Shown: positions 19,831 through 28,406 of the stretch, in pieces
How positions within the stretch are numbered: the stretch's first letter is position 1
Layout of the letters: the number at the start of each line of letters is the position of its first letter
Position numbers and translations under genes: made by a program
Notes under the pieces: generated by a model
Database searches by the model: none
What the model was told of the DNA's origin: nothing
Seen by the model: only the letters and a program-made list of their open reading frames with translations
Assembly: GCA_902616645.1 (NCBI GenBank)
Contig: CACMTO010000009.1
Location: forward strand, 1 to 32,993
Length of the DNA: 32,993 nt
Direction: 5' to 3'
From: an uncultured Pelagibacteraceae bacterium
GTDB taxonomy: Bacteria; Pseudomonadota; Alphaproteobacteria; Pelagibacterales; Pelagibacteraceae

Positions 19831-20791
19831 GATTTAATTGATTTAAAATATCCTTTACAATCATATCTGCTGAAAGTCTATAGTTTTCTTTTAGGAAACT
19901 ATAGCTTCCACCTTTACTGTACTTATCATCTACCCCAAAAAAAATTTGTTTTGGATAATTTTTAATTGTAGATTTTACCTCTGCAACGGCACTTCCTAAG
20001 CCACCAATAATATTATGTTCCTCAATAGTGACTATCATTTTTGATTTTTGTGCATTAATTATTGCCTGTTTATCTATTGGCTTAATCGTATGCATATTAA
20101 TTACAGATGTTGAAATTTTTTCTTGCTCAAGTCTTTTTGCAACTTCTAAACTTTCATAGACCATTGAGCCACATGAAAAAATTGTAATATCATCACCATC
20201 TTTTAATTTTATCGATTTACCAATTTCAAATTTATAGTCAGCTTTATTTACAATTGGGTTATTAGATGTACCAGTTAATCTGATGTAAGTTGGATTAATT
20301 GATTTTAATGATGCCTCCATTGCTTTAACTGTTTCAAATGCATCTGAGGGAGAGATTATTGTAATTCCAGGTATAGATCTCAAAACACCTATATCCTCTA
20401 TGCAACAATGAGTATATCCTAATGCTCCAAGAGACAATCCACTAGCTATACCGACCATACATACATTTTGTTTCATGTAACCTAAATTAACTTTTATTTG
20501 TTCTAAACATCTCATAGTTTGAAATGGAGCAAAAGTCGTTGTTAGAACTTTAAAATTCTCACTAGCTAACCCTGCTGCTATACCAATCATATTTTGTTCA
20601 GCTATTCCAACATCAATAAATTTGTTTGGATAAGTTTTTCTGAATCTATCTAAACCAGCTGATGTCGAAACATCACATGTAACTATAATTAATTCATCGA
20701 TTTCTTTAACAAGTTCAAGTGCAGCCATTCCAACAGTGGCTCTTTGACCAATTGTCGACCAAATCTTAATAGATCTCTCGTCAATCTTCAT
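19823..20791 (-). CDS. Transketolase-like protein, C-terminal subunit (split)
   Basis: The 322-residue protein holds the pyrimidine-binding and C-terminal domains of a transketolase. It starts with QRATVGMAALELV and includes CDVSTSAGLDRF and DVGIAEQNMIGIAAGLA, where Glu65 should activate thiamine diphosphate, then TTTFAPFQTMRCLEQI. The matching N-terminal subunit is encoded five bases upstream, so together they form one enzyme. Split transketolases in secondary-metabolite and surface-glycan clusters transfer a two-carbon ketol unit to specialised acceptors; the substrate here is unknown. Next to LuxC, a fatty aldehyde acceptor is possible (inference). Confidence 0.88.
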   Translation of the reverse strand: MKIDERSIKIWSTIGQRATVGMAALELVKEIDELIIVTCDVSTSAGLDRFRKTYPNKFIDVGIAEQNMIGIAAGLASENFKVLTTTFAPFQTMRCLEQIKVNLGYMKQNVCMVGIASGLSLGALGYTHCCIEDIGVLRSIPGITIISPSDAFETVKAMEASLKSINPTYIRLTGTSNNPIVNKADYKFEIGKSIKLKDGDDITIFSCGSMVYESLEVAKRLEQEKISTSVINMHTIKPIDKQAIINAQKSKMIVTIEEHNIIGGLGSAVAEVKSTIKNYPKQIFFGVDDKYSKGGSYSFLKENYRLSADMIVKDILNQLNHE

Positions 20792-20796
20792 TTTTT

Positions 20797-21624
20797 TTAT
20801 CCTAATTCTTTAATAGCTTTTTCATAAAAAGATTTGCTTAAAATTGAATGATGCCAGTCATTATTATTTTCTGAGAAAGAGAAACCTTTACCCTTGATAG
20901 TATTTGCAATTATCGCCTTAGGTTTTTTAATATTGTTACATTCATTAAAAATATATAATAATTCATCTATATTATGCCCGTCGACTTCTCTTGAATACCA
21001 ATTAAAACTTTCCCATTTAGATCTTAAATTATCAACATTCATTATTTGCTTATTAGATCCTGTTTGTTGAAAATTATTTTTATCAATAATTACGTATAAA
21101 TTTTCTAAATTAAAATTAGGCGCAGCCATTGCAGCTTCCCAAACTGATCCTTCATTACATTCACCATCACCTACAATCACATAAACCTTAAAATCTTTAT
21201 TCCTTTTCTTAGCTGATAAAGCTAGTCCTATACCAAGAGACAATCCCATTCCAAGTGATCCATTTGAAAATTCGATACCCAAGTCTTTATTTCTAACAGG
21301 ATGACCCAGAAGATTACTATTATCTTTTTCAAAAGTTAATAATTCGTCCTTTGATATATATCCCACTTCGCAAAGGGCAGAATAATAAGCTAAACATGCA
21401 TGACCTTTACTCAAAATAAATCTATCTCTTTTTTCCCAATTTGGATTAGATTTATCTATTTTCATTTGATCTGCAAATAAGGTTGAAACTATTTCAGTTA
21501 TCGATAAAGCTCCACCAAAATGAGAGCTGCTTGATCCAGCCGCAAAGGCCATAGACAATATATTTTTTCTCATTTCTTTACTGAAAGACTTTATCAATTC
21601 AATTTTTTTTTTTGAATTTTCCAT
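20797..21624 (-). CDS. Transketolase-like protein, N-terminal subunit (split)
   Basis: The 275-residue protein is the thiamine-diphosphate-binding domain of a transketolase. It has RFILSKGHACLAYYSAL (70-86), GSLGMGLSLGIGLA (122-135) and the metal/diphosphate motif GDGECNEGS (152-160) with a downstream NN at 183-184. Its stop is five bases before the C-terminal subunit gene, and its ATG shares one base with the stop of the SDR gene. The size and pairing match other split transketolases. Housekeeping transketolase is a single 650-residue protein, so this pair is a specialised copy. Confidence 0.9.
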   Translation of the reverse strand: MENSKKKIELIKSFSKEMRKNILSMAFAAGSSSSHFGGALSITEIVSTLFADQMKIDKSNPNWEKRDRFILSKGHACLAYYSALCEVGYISKDELLTFEKDNSNLLGHPVRNKDLGIEFSNGSLGMGLSLGIGLALSAKKRNKDFKVYVIVGDGECNEGSVWEAAMAAPNFNLENLYVIIDKNNFQQTGSNKQIMNVDNLRSKWESFNWYSREVDGHNIDELLYIFNECNNIKKPKAIIANTIKGKGFSFSENNNDWHHSILSKSFYEKAIKELG

Positions 21625-22370
21625 TATCTCATTCCACCATCTACCCTAATTACTTGACCAGTAATATAGCTAGAGAGGTCACTTGCTAAAAAAAGGGCTA
21701 CGTTAGCCACTTCTGATGTTTCACAAATTCTTCTAAGTGAAATATCTGCAATAGTTTTGTTTATCAAATCTTTAGGATGATTTTTGACCATCATATCAGT
21801 ATTTGTAAGACCAGGAGCAATTGAATTTACTCTTATATTTTGAACCCCAAGCTCTCTTGCTAATACTTTAGCTTCACTAATCATAGCAGCTTTTGAGGAT
21901 GCATAAGCACTTCTTCCTTCATTTCCATCTAATGCAGAACTTGAAGTAATATATATAATACTTCCTTTTTTTATCCTAATCATGGATTTGATTAAATATT
22001 GAGTAAATATTGAATGTGAAAAAAAATTTACATTAAACATTTCTTTTAACTTTTTAGTAGAGGTCATTTGGAAAAGAGAAGTTGAAATTATACCTGCATT
22101 ATTTACAATAATATCTATTGGAATATTTTGATCTAATATCTTTTTTGCTGCATTTTTAATATTACTTTCATCTTCTAATTCTAATTCAATAGGAATTATT
22201 TTATTATCGTATTTACTTTTATTTCTATCGACAAAATTTTTGAATTCATCATCTAATTTTCTGACACAGGCAAACACATTTGCTCCATTTTCATAAAAAG
22301 TTTCAAGAATCTTTTTGCCAATACCTCTATTACAGCCTGTGATTACTGCAGATTTTTTCTTAAGCAACAT
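21624..22370 (-). CDS. Short-chain dehydrogenase/reductase (FabG-like)
   Basis: This is a classical SDR of 248 residues: cofactor motif ITGCNRGIG (TGxxxGIG from 11), NNAG (90-93), catalytic Ser143 in YITSSSA, and Tyr156-x3-Lys160 (YASSK). The C-terminal ITGQVIRVDGGM is the FabG-type ending. FabG relatives reduce 3-ketoacyl-ACP or other ketones with NADPH. Given the neighbouring transketolase pair and carrier protein, its substrate may be the hydroxy-ketone formed there or a keto-acyl thioester (inference). It abuts the radical SAM gene with no gap. Confidence 0.88.
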   Translation of the reverse strand: MLLKKKSAVITGCNRGIGKKILETFYENGANVFACVRKLDDEFKNFVDRNKSKYDNKIIPIELELEDESNIKNAAKKILDQNIPIDIIVNNAGIISTSLFQMTSTKKLKEMFNVNFFSHSIFTQYLIKSMIRIKKGSIIYITSSSALDGNEGRSAYASSKAAMISEAKVLARELGVQNIRVNSIAPGLTNTDMMVKNHPKDLINKTIADISLRRICETSEVANVALFLASDLSSYITGQVIRVDGGMR

Positions 22371-23429
22371 TTAAATGAAATCTTCTTCTGAAAAAATTTC
22401 TTTTGCAAGAGCTGGTTTAAATATTGTTTGACCACTTTTTGTCATAAATTTACTAATAAAACTCTTATCTTCTCCTGCGAGGCATAGATCACTGTGATTT
22501 TTGAAATACTTAATTCTAAAACCAAAATCTACTATTTCCTTGAGACTTTGCTTAAAAATATTACCAATTTTTATATGCACATACGGACATACGAGAACAT
22601 CTCCTATTGGGGTAATATATAATCTATTAACAGTTGTACACCCAAGTATTTTTTCGTGGTTTTTATCAAAAGGGTTCCAAACATTTCTAACAAGATTTTT
22701 GTATTCTTTTCTAATCTTTCTTAGATATTCCCGATCTTTATCATCACAAATGATATCATCCATCTTTTGCCACATACCTGCTGGAACGGCAACATTAAGT
22801 AATGTTTTGTATCTTTTTTGTTTAGAATAATCTAACAGTTGTTTAAAATGATCAGTATTAGCGTTGTAATGACCAACAGTAATATTTAAATATGGATCCA
22901 TACCAGCATTTTTGACATGCTCTAAAGCTGCTATAGCTCTTTTCCATGACTCTTTTCTTCCCCTTATTTCATCGTGTATTTTTTCATCCATACTGTCTAT
23001 ACTTACGGAAACTCTACTTACGTTTGCTTCAGCAAGACGTTTTGCCATTTTTTCATCCAAGTAAAAACCATTTGTTGTTAAATAGAGATAAAATCTCTCT
23101 GGCTTTATAGCCTCTAAAACTTTAAATAATTTTTTAGGCTGCAAAAGTAATTCACCACCCTGTAAATCAAATTCGAAATAACCTAACTCATCTGCCTCAT
23201 CCGCTAACTTAGCGATGGCATCATAATCAAGAAACTCTTTAACATGATCTCCCTTCGGAGAATTTGTAAAACAATATTTACATCTTAAATTGCAAGCATT
23301 ATTAAAGTTTAAATCTATACCTCTTGTTTTTGTTCCTACTTTTCCATCGTTTTTTTGAACATAATCATAAAAATCTTTTAATTTTTTTACCAATCTTGGT
23401 TTTTTTAGTAATGAAGAGGAGATAGGCAT
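22371..23429 (-). CDS. Radical SAM enzyme
   Basis: The CxxxCxxC motif is at Cys46, Cys50 and Cys53 (CNLRCKYC), preceded by RGIDLNFNNA, and followed by DLQGGELLL (the GGE SAM-binding motif) and YLTTNGFYL. Cysteines toward the C-terminus (GCTTV, then VLVCPYVHIKIGN and later DLCLAGED) may bind an auxiliary cluster, as in twitch or SPASM domains. At 352 residues it is a typical single-polypeptide enzyme. The reaction is unknown. A radical SAM enzyme between an SDR and a FabZ-like dehydratase is unusual for fatty-acid-like chemistry and suggests a radical step such as dehydrogenation, epimerisation or amination of the chain or sugar (inference). Confidence 0.85.
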   Translation of the reverse strand: MPISSSLLKKPRLVKKLKDFYDYVQKNDGKVGTKTRGIDLNFNNACNLRCKYCFTNSPKGDHVKEFLDYDAIAKLADEADELGYFEFDLQGGELLLQPKKLFKVLEAIKPERFYLYLTTNGFYLDEKMAKRLAEANVSRVSVSIDSMDEKIHDEIRGRKESWKRAIAALEHVKNAGMDPYLNITVGHYNANTDHFKQLLDYSKQKRYKTLLNVAVPAGMWQKMDDIICDDKDREYLRKIRKEYKNLVRNVWNPFDKNHEKILGCTTVNRLYITPIGDVLVCPYVHIKIGNIFKQSLKEIVDFGFRIKYFKNHSDLCLAGEDKSFISKFMTKSGQTIFKPALAKEIFSEEDFI

Positions 23430-23443
23430 AAATTTTTTAATGA

Positions 23444-23905
23444 TTATTTTATTTTATACTTTTTAATTTCTTTAGGCAACACCAAGTTAATTTGTGCAGA
23501 ACAAGCTAATTCATTTTCAATAAATCCTTGAGCTTTGAAGGTAGCAAATCCTCTAGTATATTTGATTACATTAGTGATCATATAAAACTTAGAATTAGGA
23601 ATTACTTTTTTTTTAAAAATTAACTTATCAGCAGATATTAAATACATAATTTCCCCTTTATTACCAGGTAAAGTTAGAATTGAAAGAGAACACATTTGAG
23701 TTAAAGCCTCTATTTGTAAGAAACCTGGCATATTTGGATCTTCTGGCCAGTGAACTTTAAAAAACCATTCATTGTATGTTAACTTTTTATAACCTTCAGC
23801 ACTTTTTCCAGGAACAACTTTGGTAGCAAAATCTAAAAACAAATATGGATCTCTATTTTTTTGATACTTTAATATTTCCGATTTATCCAATTCTAATGGT
23901 TTCAT
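23444..23905 (-). CDS. FabZ-like hotdog-fold 3-hydroxyacyl-ACP dehydratase
   Basis: The central sequence VHWPEDPNMPGFLQIEALTQ is the FabZ active-site signature: His52 and Glu66 are 14 residues apart, like the catalytic His and Glu of FabZ. I chose the ATG at 23905 (MKPLELDKSE, 153 residues) because it overlaps the LuxC stop as ATGA and gives a normal FabZ length; an in-frame start further upstream (23956) would add 17 residues inside the LuxC gene. It should dehydrate a 3-hydroxyacyl thioester, or be a FabA/DpsH-like relative with changed substrate. It supports the view that an acyl chain is processed by this operon. Confidence 0.83.
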   Translation of the reverse strand: MKPLELDKSEILKYQKNRDPYLFLDFATKVVPGKSAEGYKKLTYNEWFFKVHWPEDPNMPGFLQIEALTQMCSLSILTLPGNKGEIMYLISADKLIFKKKVIPNSKFYMITNVIKYTRGFATFKAQGFIENELACSAQINLVLPKEIKKYKIK

Positions 23906-25077
23906 AATATTTCTATATTTCGAGTTAAAATATTTTTTAGATCGTAACCATCCCAAATTAGACTTAGATTCATTGAGCTACCCACTGGTACAATTCTATC
24001 AATACCTCTAAATTTATATTTTAAAAGTAAATTTTCCAATACTTTTTTTGAAAATCCAAAATAAGTAAGCGTTTGATATTTTTCATTTATAAAATTATTT
24101 AATTTTGAAAAAGATTTTATTTCGGTTTCAAAAAAAATTCCCCATTTTCCTCTTATCTTGTCATTATTTAAAGGTACTTTATCAAATTGGAATCTATAAA
24201 TCATATTTTCATGAGATGTTAATTTTCCTAATTTATCATTCTCAATAGATAGCTTGTACAATTCATTTAATTTGTCGTTCGCAACAAAGTTAGTAATTTT
24301 ATATTTATTTTTTACAATTTTGTGCAAGGAATTCCAAAATTTATTTTTTGCAAGAGAAATTTTATTTTTATTACCATACCAAGCAATTAAATGTGGCGAA
24401 GTACAAGCATTTTGATCAAATTTGTAAGTATCATTAAAAAAATTATTTGTTAAATTTAAGAGTTTATTTCGGTTAAGTTTAAGAATTTGTTCAGCGTTAA
24501 TTATTGCAAATGAATATCTATCAGCAAAATTTATATCCCTATTTCTAGGTTTGGTTTCAATTTTTCTTAAATTTTGAATTGTATTATCACCACCCCAAAT
24601 CATTCTTCCATCACATATTGATGAAAATTTTCTAGTGAAAAAATCATCATCATACTTTACTACAGCAATTCTATTTTGAATTTTTTTATTTTTTCTAAGG
24701 GCTTTATTTAAACAATTACAAATTATATTAATTTCATCAAATTCTCTTTGTGGAACTTTTATAATATTTGAATTTCCAGTAATCAATCCTAATATAAGTG
24801 AAAATAAAAAATTAGTTGGTACATTAGAGGGGGTTATATGGAAAATTAAACCAATTCCAACTTTTAAATTTTTATTAATTGTATCACTACTTAATTTTAC
24901 TAAATTTTTTTTCCTACACCAGAATGAAAAACTTAGTATATCTGATTTATTTTTAGTAGATTTATCTGATTTTAAAATTTTTGAAAAATCTTCTAAAAAT
25001 TTTAATTCATCTGTACCAAAAGGCTCAGATGGTTGATTTGAAATTTTTTTATTTCCTACTAAATATTTTATATTCAT
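23902..25077 (-). CDS. LuxC-family acyl-CoA/acyl-protein reductase
   Basis: The 391-residue protein matches the LuxC fatty-acid reductase family, a branch of the aldehyde dehydrogenases: ITPSNVPTNF (81-90), IIKVPQREF, IWGGDNTI, and FDQNACTSPHLIAWYG with Cys225 as the acyl-accepting nucleophile. LuxC takes an activated acyl group and reduces it with NADPH to a free aldehyde. In bioluminescence it works with LuxE, which is encoded just upstream here. There is no luciferase (luxAB) in the window, so light production is not the role. It overlaps the FabZ-like gene by four bases. Confidence 0.87.
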   Translation of the reverse strand: MNIKYLVGNKKISNQPSEPFGTDELKFLEDFSKILKSDKSTKNKSDILSFSFWCRKKNLVKLSSDTINKNLKVGIGLIFHITPSNVPTNFLFSLILGLITGNSNIIKVPQREFDEINIICNCLNKALRKNKKIQNRIAVVKYDDDFFTRKFSSICDGRMIWGGDNTIQNLRKIETKPRNRDINFADRYSFAIINAEQILKLNRNKLLNLTNNFFNDTYKFDQNACTSPHLIAWYGNKNKISLAKNKFWNSLHKIVKNKYKITNFVANDKLNELYKLSIENDKLGKLTSHENMIYRFQFDKVPLNNDKIRGKWGIFFETEIKSFSKLNNFINEKYQTLTYFGFSKKVLENLLLKYKFRGIDRIVPVGSSMNLSLIWDGYDLKNILTRNIEIL

Positions 25078-25086
25078 AATTGATAA

Positions 25087-26079
25087 TTATATATTACTAC
25101 ATCCTCTCATTTCTGATTTTTCAATTCTTCCGTACACCTTGAATCTGTTTCCATATTTTTTACAAGAACAATTGTTTGATACCAATTCTCCAATATCTTC
25201 TGTCAAAATGTTATGACCAGGATAGCTTACGGGTACGGAAGATATGATTTGAATCATTCCTTTTCCTTTTTTTAATATTTCAAATTTTTCATTTCTTATA
25301 AAAACTTTTGAATATTTTGTTGAGTAAAATGAATTGCACTTTTCACATTCAAAAAATATAGATCCAGTTTGCTCAATAAGGCCATAATAGTTATATACCT
25401 TTTTTAAATTAATTTTTTTATTTAATAGATCTCTAAATTTTTTATTGTTAATTTTTTCACTTTCGATTTTTTTCCAACCACCACCATGTATCAAAAGTCC
25501 ATTTTTAAAATCATAATTACTTTTTAATTTTTTAATTAAGTATTCATAAACTATACTTGTAAAACCAAATATAAAAAATTTCCGTTTAGAATAGTTCCTA
25601 TAGAAAATATCTAAATTTTTATAATCGATATTTCCCTTTTTATCTAAAAGATATGTATAATCTTTACCAAAAATTGAAAATCCAAAAATACCAGCTAACC
25701 TTGCCTCTAAATTTTTTCTATCAGTATTATTTGGGTTTTGGTCAATTATAAGCATTGGAATTCTATTTTGAGGCATGATATTTTTTGCTAAATCTATTAA
25801 AACTTTTTTTTGATTTACTGCATTATACTGATCTAAATAAATCTTTGATCTTACTGAGCCAGTTGTTCCTGAAGATTGTAGGACTTTTACAATTTGATTC
25901 TCAGGCACACTTATCATTTTTTTTGATTTAAATAAATTTACTGGCAGAAATGGTTGCTGGACAAGATCTTCATTGTTAATATCATAATTAATTGTGTTTA
26001 AAATTCTCCTATATTCGGCACATCTTTGAAAGTGAAAATTGGTCAAATCTTTTATTCTTTTTGAAAATTGCTCACCCAT
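25087..26079 (-). CDS. LuxE-family acyl-protein synthetase
   Basis: The 330-residue protein belongs to the LuxE acyl-protein synthetase family, which activates a fatty acid with ATP and passes it to LuxC. It has an adenylation-type loop QSSGTTGSVRSK (68-79), LIHGGGWKKIE, YGLIEQTGS, LTEDIGEL, and a C-terminal RGC with Cys327, the position of the acyl-transfer cysteine in this family. Cysteines in FECEKCNSFY and NNCSCKKYG may bind zinc. It is one base after the acyl ligase gene and nine bases before luxC-like, in the order ligase-LuxE-LuxC. Confidence 0.87.
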   Translation of the reverse strand: MGEQFSKRIKDLTNFHFQRCAEYRRILNTINYDINNEDLVQQPFLPVNLFKSKKMISVPENQIVKVLQSSGTTGSVRSKIYLDQYNAVNQKKVLIDLAKNIMPQNRIPMLIIDQNPNNTDRKNLEARLAGIFGFSIFGKDYTYLLDKKGNIDYKNLDIFYRNYSKRKFFIFGFTSIVYEYLIKKLKSNYDFKNGLLIHGGGWKKIESEKINNKKFRDLLNKKINLKKVYNYYGLIEQTGSIFFECEKCNSFYSTKYSKVFIRNEKFEILKKGKGMIQIISSVPVSYPGHNILTEDIGELVSNNCSCKKYGNRFKVYGRIEKSEMRGCSNI

Positions 26080-26080
26080 T

Positions 26081-27448
26081 TTAAAATTTAATTTCTTTAT
26101 TTTTTGGAATATAATTTTTTATAATAATTTTAATAAAATTTTTATTGATTCCAAAACTTTCATAAATCATCTTTTTTATTTTTTCTTTATCTGAAAATTT
26201 GAGTATATTAATTAGAATATATTTATCATTTGTTAAACATTTAGCCTTAATACCTGCTTTTAACAACTTTTCTTCCATATCATCAAGATTTATTCTCAAG
26301 CCAAAAATTTTTGATATTCTACTTTTTCTCTTAAAAATATAAAGAAATTTGTCTTTATCTAAAAAGCCAATATCCCCAGAGATTAATTTAGAATTATTTT
26401 CATCTGATTTTTTTAAATCATATAGTTTTTCTGAATATCCTAAACAAATATTTTTTCCATGAATCTCTATCAAACCTTTTTTACTGTTTTTAGTTTTTAA
26501 ATTAATTTTAATATCCACACCTTTTATCGGTTTACCAACACTATTAATTTTATTATTATTTTCATTAACATTTAATACTGATACTCTTGGACTAGCCTCA
26601 GTTAAACCATACATTATATAAAAGATAAAATTATTTGCTTTACTTAAGTTGTATAGGTATTTTTTATATTTTAAATCTAGGTTTCCTCCCGCTTGCGTTA
26701 TAAATCTGAGAGAGTCTTTATAAATATTTTCAAACTTCAATTTATTTAAAAATTCATAAAATTTTGGCACGCCGTTAAGATTTGAGATATTATATTGATT
26801 GAAGTATTTCCAAAAATTTTTAGTAGCTATTGAGTCTTTACAAACAACTATTTTTGCACTTTTAGATAAAAACGTATTAATTATAGATAGACCATAAGAA
26901 TAAGACATTGGCATGGTCGTTATTGTAGTATCTGTTTTTTTAATATTTAAACTTTTAATGATAGATTTTGTATTTTCATTTAAATTTTCTAGAGATAATC
27001 TTACCATTTTGGGATTTCCTGTAGTACCTGATGTTGGAATTAAAAGTTTATTGATAAAATTTAGATTTTTATTATTGATTAATTTATTTTCTAATAAGAA
27101 ATAATTTTCATATTTTTTTTTTGTAACATATTTTTTTATGTTTAGTTTTTTATTAGTAAGAATATAATTTGGCCCATAAATTCGAATTATTTTTTTGATA
27201 AATTTTTCTTTTATATCTTCGTTTATGAGCAGTAAGATGATTTTTTTATTTGTAGCCATTAATGTTACATATGACAAAATAGAAAATATTGAATTAGAAG
27301 TTAGCAATAGTACTAAGCTTTTATTTTTGAAATTTTTTTCAAATTTAGATTTGAAAGATTTTATGTCACTATAAGTAAAAGTTTTATTTTTTGAAGCATC
27401 AATTAATGCAATACTTTTATTGTTTTTAAGTAAGCTATTCTTGAACAT
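26081..27448 (-). CDS. AMP-forming acyl-CoA/acyl-ACP ligase (ANL superfamily)
   Basis: The adenylate-forming signature PTSGTTGNPK is at 138-147, with YGLTEASPRVSV as the A5 motif, and SGDIGFLD as the A7-type Asp motif, followed by a short C-terminal domain. At 455 residues it is slightly short for the family, with a reduced N-terminus. It should activate a carboxylic acid as acyl-AMP and load it on CoA, the operon's carrier protein, or hand it to LuxE. Having both this ligase and LuxE suggests two separate acyl activations or a relay. A 51-codon MaoC fragment ends 15 nt upstream of its start. Confidence 0.85.
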   Translation of the reverse strand: MFKNSLLKNNKSIALIDASKNKTFTYSDIKSFKSKFEKNFKNKSLVLLLTSNSIFSILSYVTLMATNKKIILLLINEDIKEKFIKKIIRIYGPNYILTNKKLNIKKYVTKKKYENYFLLENKLINNKNLNFINKLLIPTSGTTGNPKMVRLSLENLNENTKSIIKSLNIKKTDTTITTMPMSYSYGLSIINTFLSKSAKIVVCKDSIATKNFWKYFNQYNISNLNGVPKFYEFLNKLKFENIYKDSLRFITQAGGNLDLKYKKYLYNLSKANNFIFYIMYGLTEASPRVSVLNVNENNNKINSVGKPIKGVDIKINLKTKNSKKGLIEIHGKNICLGYSEKLYDLKKSDENNSKLISGDIGFLDKDKFLYIFKRKSRISKIFGLRINLDDMEEKLLKAGIKAKCLTNDKYILINILKFSDKEKIKKMIYESFGINKNFIKIIIKNYIPKNKEIKF

Positions 27449-27463
27449 TATTTTTTTTGGTCA

Positions 27464-27619
27464 CTATAAAATTAATAAAAGCCCATGACATATTTTATTT
27501 CCGTAAATCAAGTTTTTTGAAAATTTGTTATTAAAGTGAATTTTATCTATATCGCCTGATATAGCCAAAAATTTAGTCCCATATAATTGGTCAATTTTAA
27601 AATTAAACAATAACTTCAT
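27464..27619 (-). pseudogene. 51-codon MaoC-like dehydratase fragment or mini-protein
   Basis: In the 178-nt gap between the acetyltransferase and ligase genes, the minus strand has an ATG at 27619 and a TAG at 27464-27466. The product includes FLAISGDIDKIHFNNKFS followed by YGNKICHG. This is the hydratase-2/MaoC signature (F-x-x-I-S-G-D ... I-H-x5-S, then G...I-HG) with the catalytic Asp23 and His28 positions retained. A full MaoC hotdog protein is about twice or more this length, so the C-terminal half is missing. No continuation appears in other frames before the ligase start. It begins seven bases after the acetyltransferase stop, so it lies inside the operon. It is either a decayed gene or a mini-protein. 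Confidence 0.6.
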
Positions 27620-27626
27620 CTTTTAT

Positions 27627-28403
27627 TTAAAGCTTGTCTTTAAAAATTATATTTCCCTTATTTTTTAGACTATTTTCCATAATTTTATATGCATTTTTCA
27701 TGTTAACAACTTTAAGATTAATTCCACTTATGTTTCTTTCTATATATGAATTTTTTTTTTTTAATTCCTTCTTGATTTGAGGGTTTACACCAGTCCTAAT
27801 ATTTAAATTTAATTTTCTAACATACATAGAGAAATTCGCGTTTAATTTACAAATACCTTTATTTACATATTTCCCCTTAAAGTTTTTTAAATATCTATAA
27901 TTGACACCAACCTTTTGCTCGGCTACGTGGCATAACGTGAAAGAGTCACGGTAAATATTGTCAATATCAATATATATATTTTTTGCATTTTTCGTCACCA
28001 TATATCCAAAAGGAGAATTAAACTCAAAACAACTTTTATGTTTAAGACTAGTTAAATATTTTTTGTCCTTACCATAAACACAAAACGAATATATTGGATT
28101 TTGAGTCCGGTCAAAATCTGATCTTTTTAACACATAGTTTCCTAATGAACCAGAATTTGATAGTGTTTTCTTATAATGATAGCCTTTTCCATTACAAAAA
28201 TCCCAATTGAAAGTTGGCACAATAATTGTTCCATGATTTTTTAATATATTAATTAAACTATCAATAATATCACTCGTTTCATAAGTTATTAATTGCTTTT
28301 TCTTTTTTATATTCAATTTTAGTAAATTTGACGAAATAAAAACTATATCTTTCTCTGTAATACCTAAAGATTTAAATATTTTATCAAAAAAAATTTTTTT
28401 CAT
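27627..28403 (-). CDS. AAC(3)-family (Antibiotic_NAT) N-acetyltransferase
   Basis: The 258-residue protein shows the AAC(3) pattern: IIVPTFNWDF (60-69), GSLGNYVLKRSDFDRTQNPI, where the family normally has RS-x-HP-x-S, then SPFGYM and a conserved CHVAEQKVGVNYRY. Family members transfer acetyl from acetyl-CoA to amino groups; many copies in polysaccharide clusters act on aminosugars rather than antibiotics. The usual 'HP' is NP here. The gene follows the DUF4910 gene by three bases, a pairing I associate with surface-glycan islands. It could supply the acetylation missing from the pseudaminic acid set (PseH is GNAT-type), but this is speculative. Confidence 0.8.
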   Translation of the reverse strand: MKKIFFDKIFKSLGITEKDIVFISSNLLKLNIKKKKQLITYETSDIIDSLINILKNHGTIIVPTFNWDFCNGKGYHYKKTLSNSGSLGNYVLKRSDFDRTQNPIYSFCVYGKDKKYLTSLKHKSCFEFNSPFGYMVTKNAKNIYIDIDNIYRDSFTLCHVAEQKVGVNYRYLKNFKGKYVNKGICKLNANFSMYVRKLNLNIRTGVNPQIKKELKKKNSYIERNISGINLKVVNMKNAYKIMENSLKNKGNIIFKDKL

Positions 28404-28406
28404 TAA

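Noticed and set aside
22501..22830. Plus-strand 109-codon open frame
   Set aside because: It is fully antisense to the radical SAM gene, whose motifs are clear, and shows no recognisable features of its own.
23906..23956. Start of the FabZ-like gene at 23956
   Set aside because: It would overlap LuxC by 55 bases; the ATG at 23905 gives an ATGA overlap and normal FabZ length.
23902..27448. LuxC, LuxE and an acyl ligase as a bioluminescence operon
   Set aside because: There is no luxA, luxB or luxG-like gene; transketolase halves, FabZ-like protein and a radical SAM enzyme share the operon instead.
27627..28403. Antibiotic resistance gene (aminoglycoside acetyltransferase)
   Set aside because: The AAC(3) fold is common in glycan clusters, the usual HP motif is altered, and no mobile or resistance context is present.
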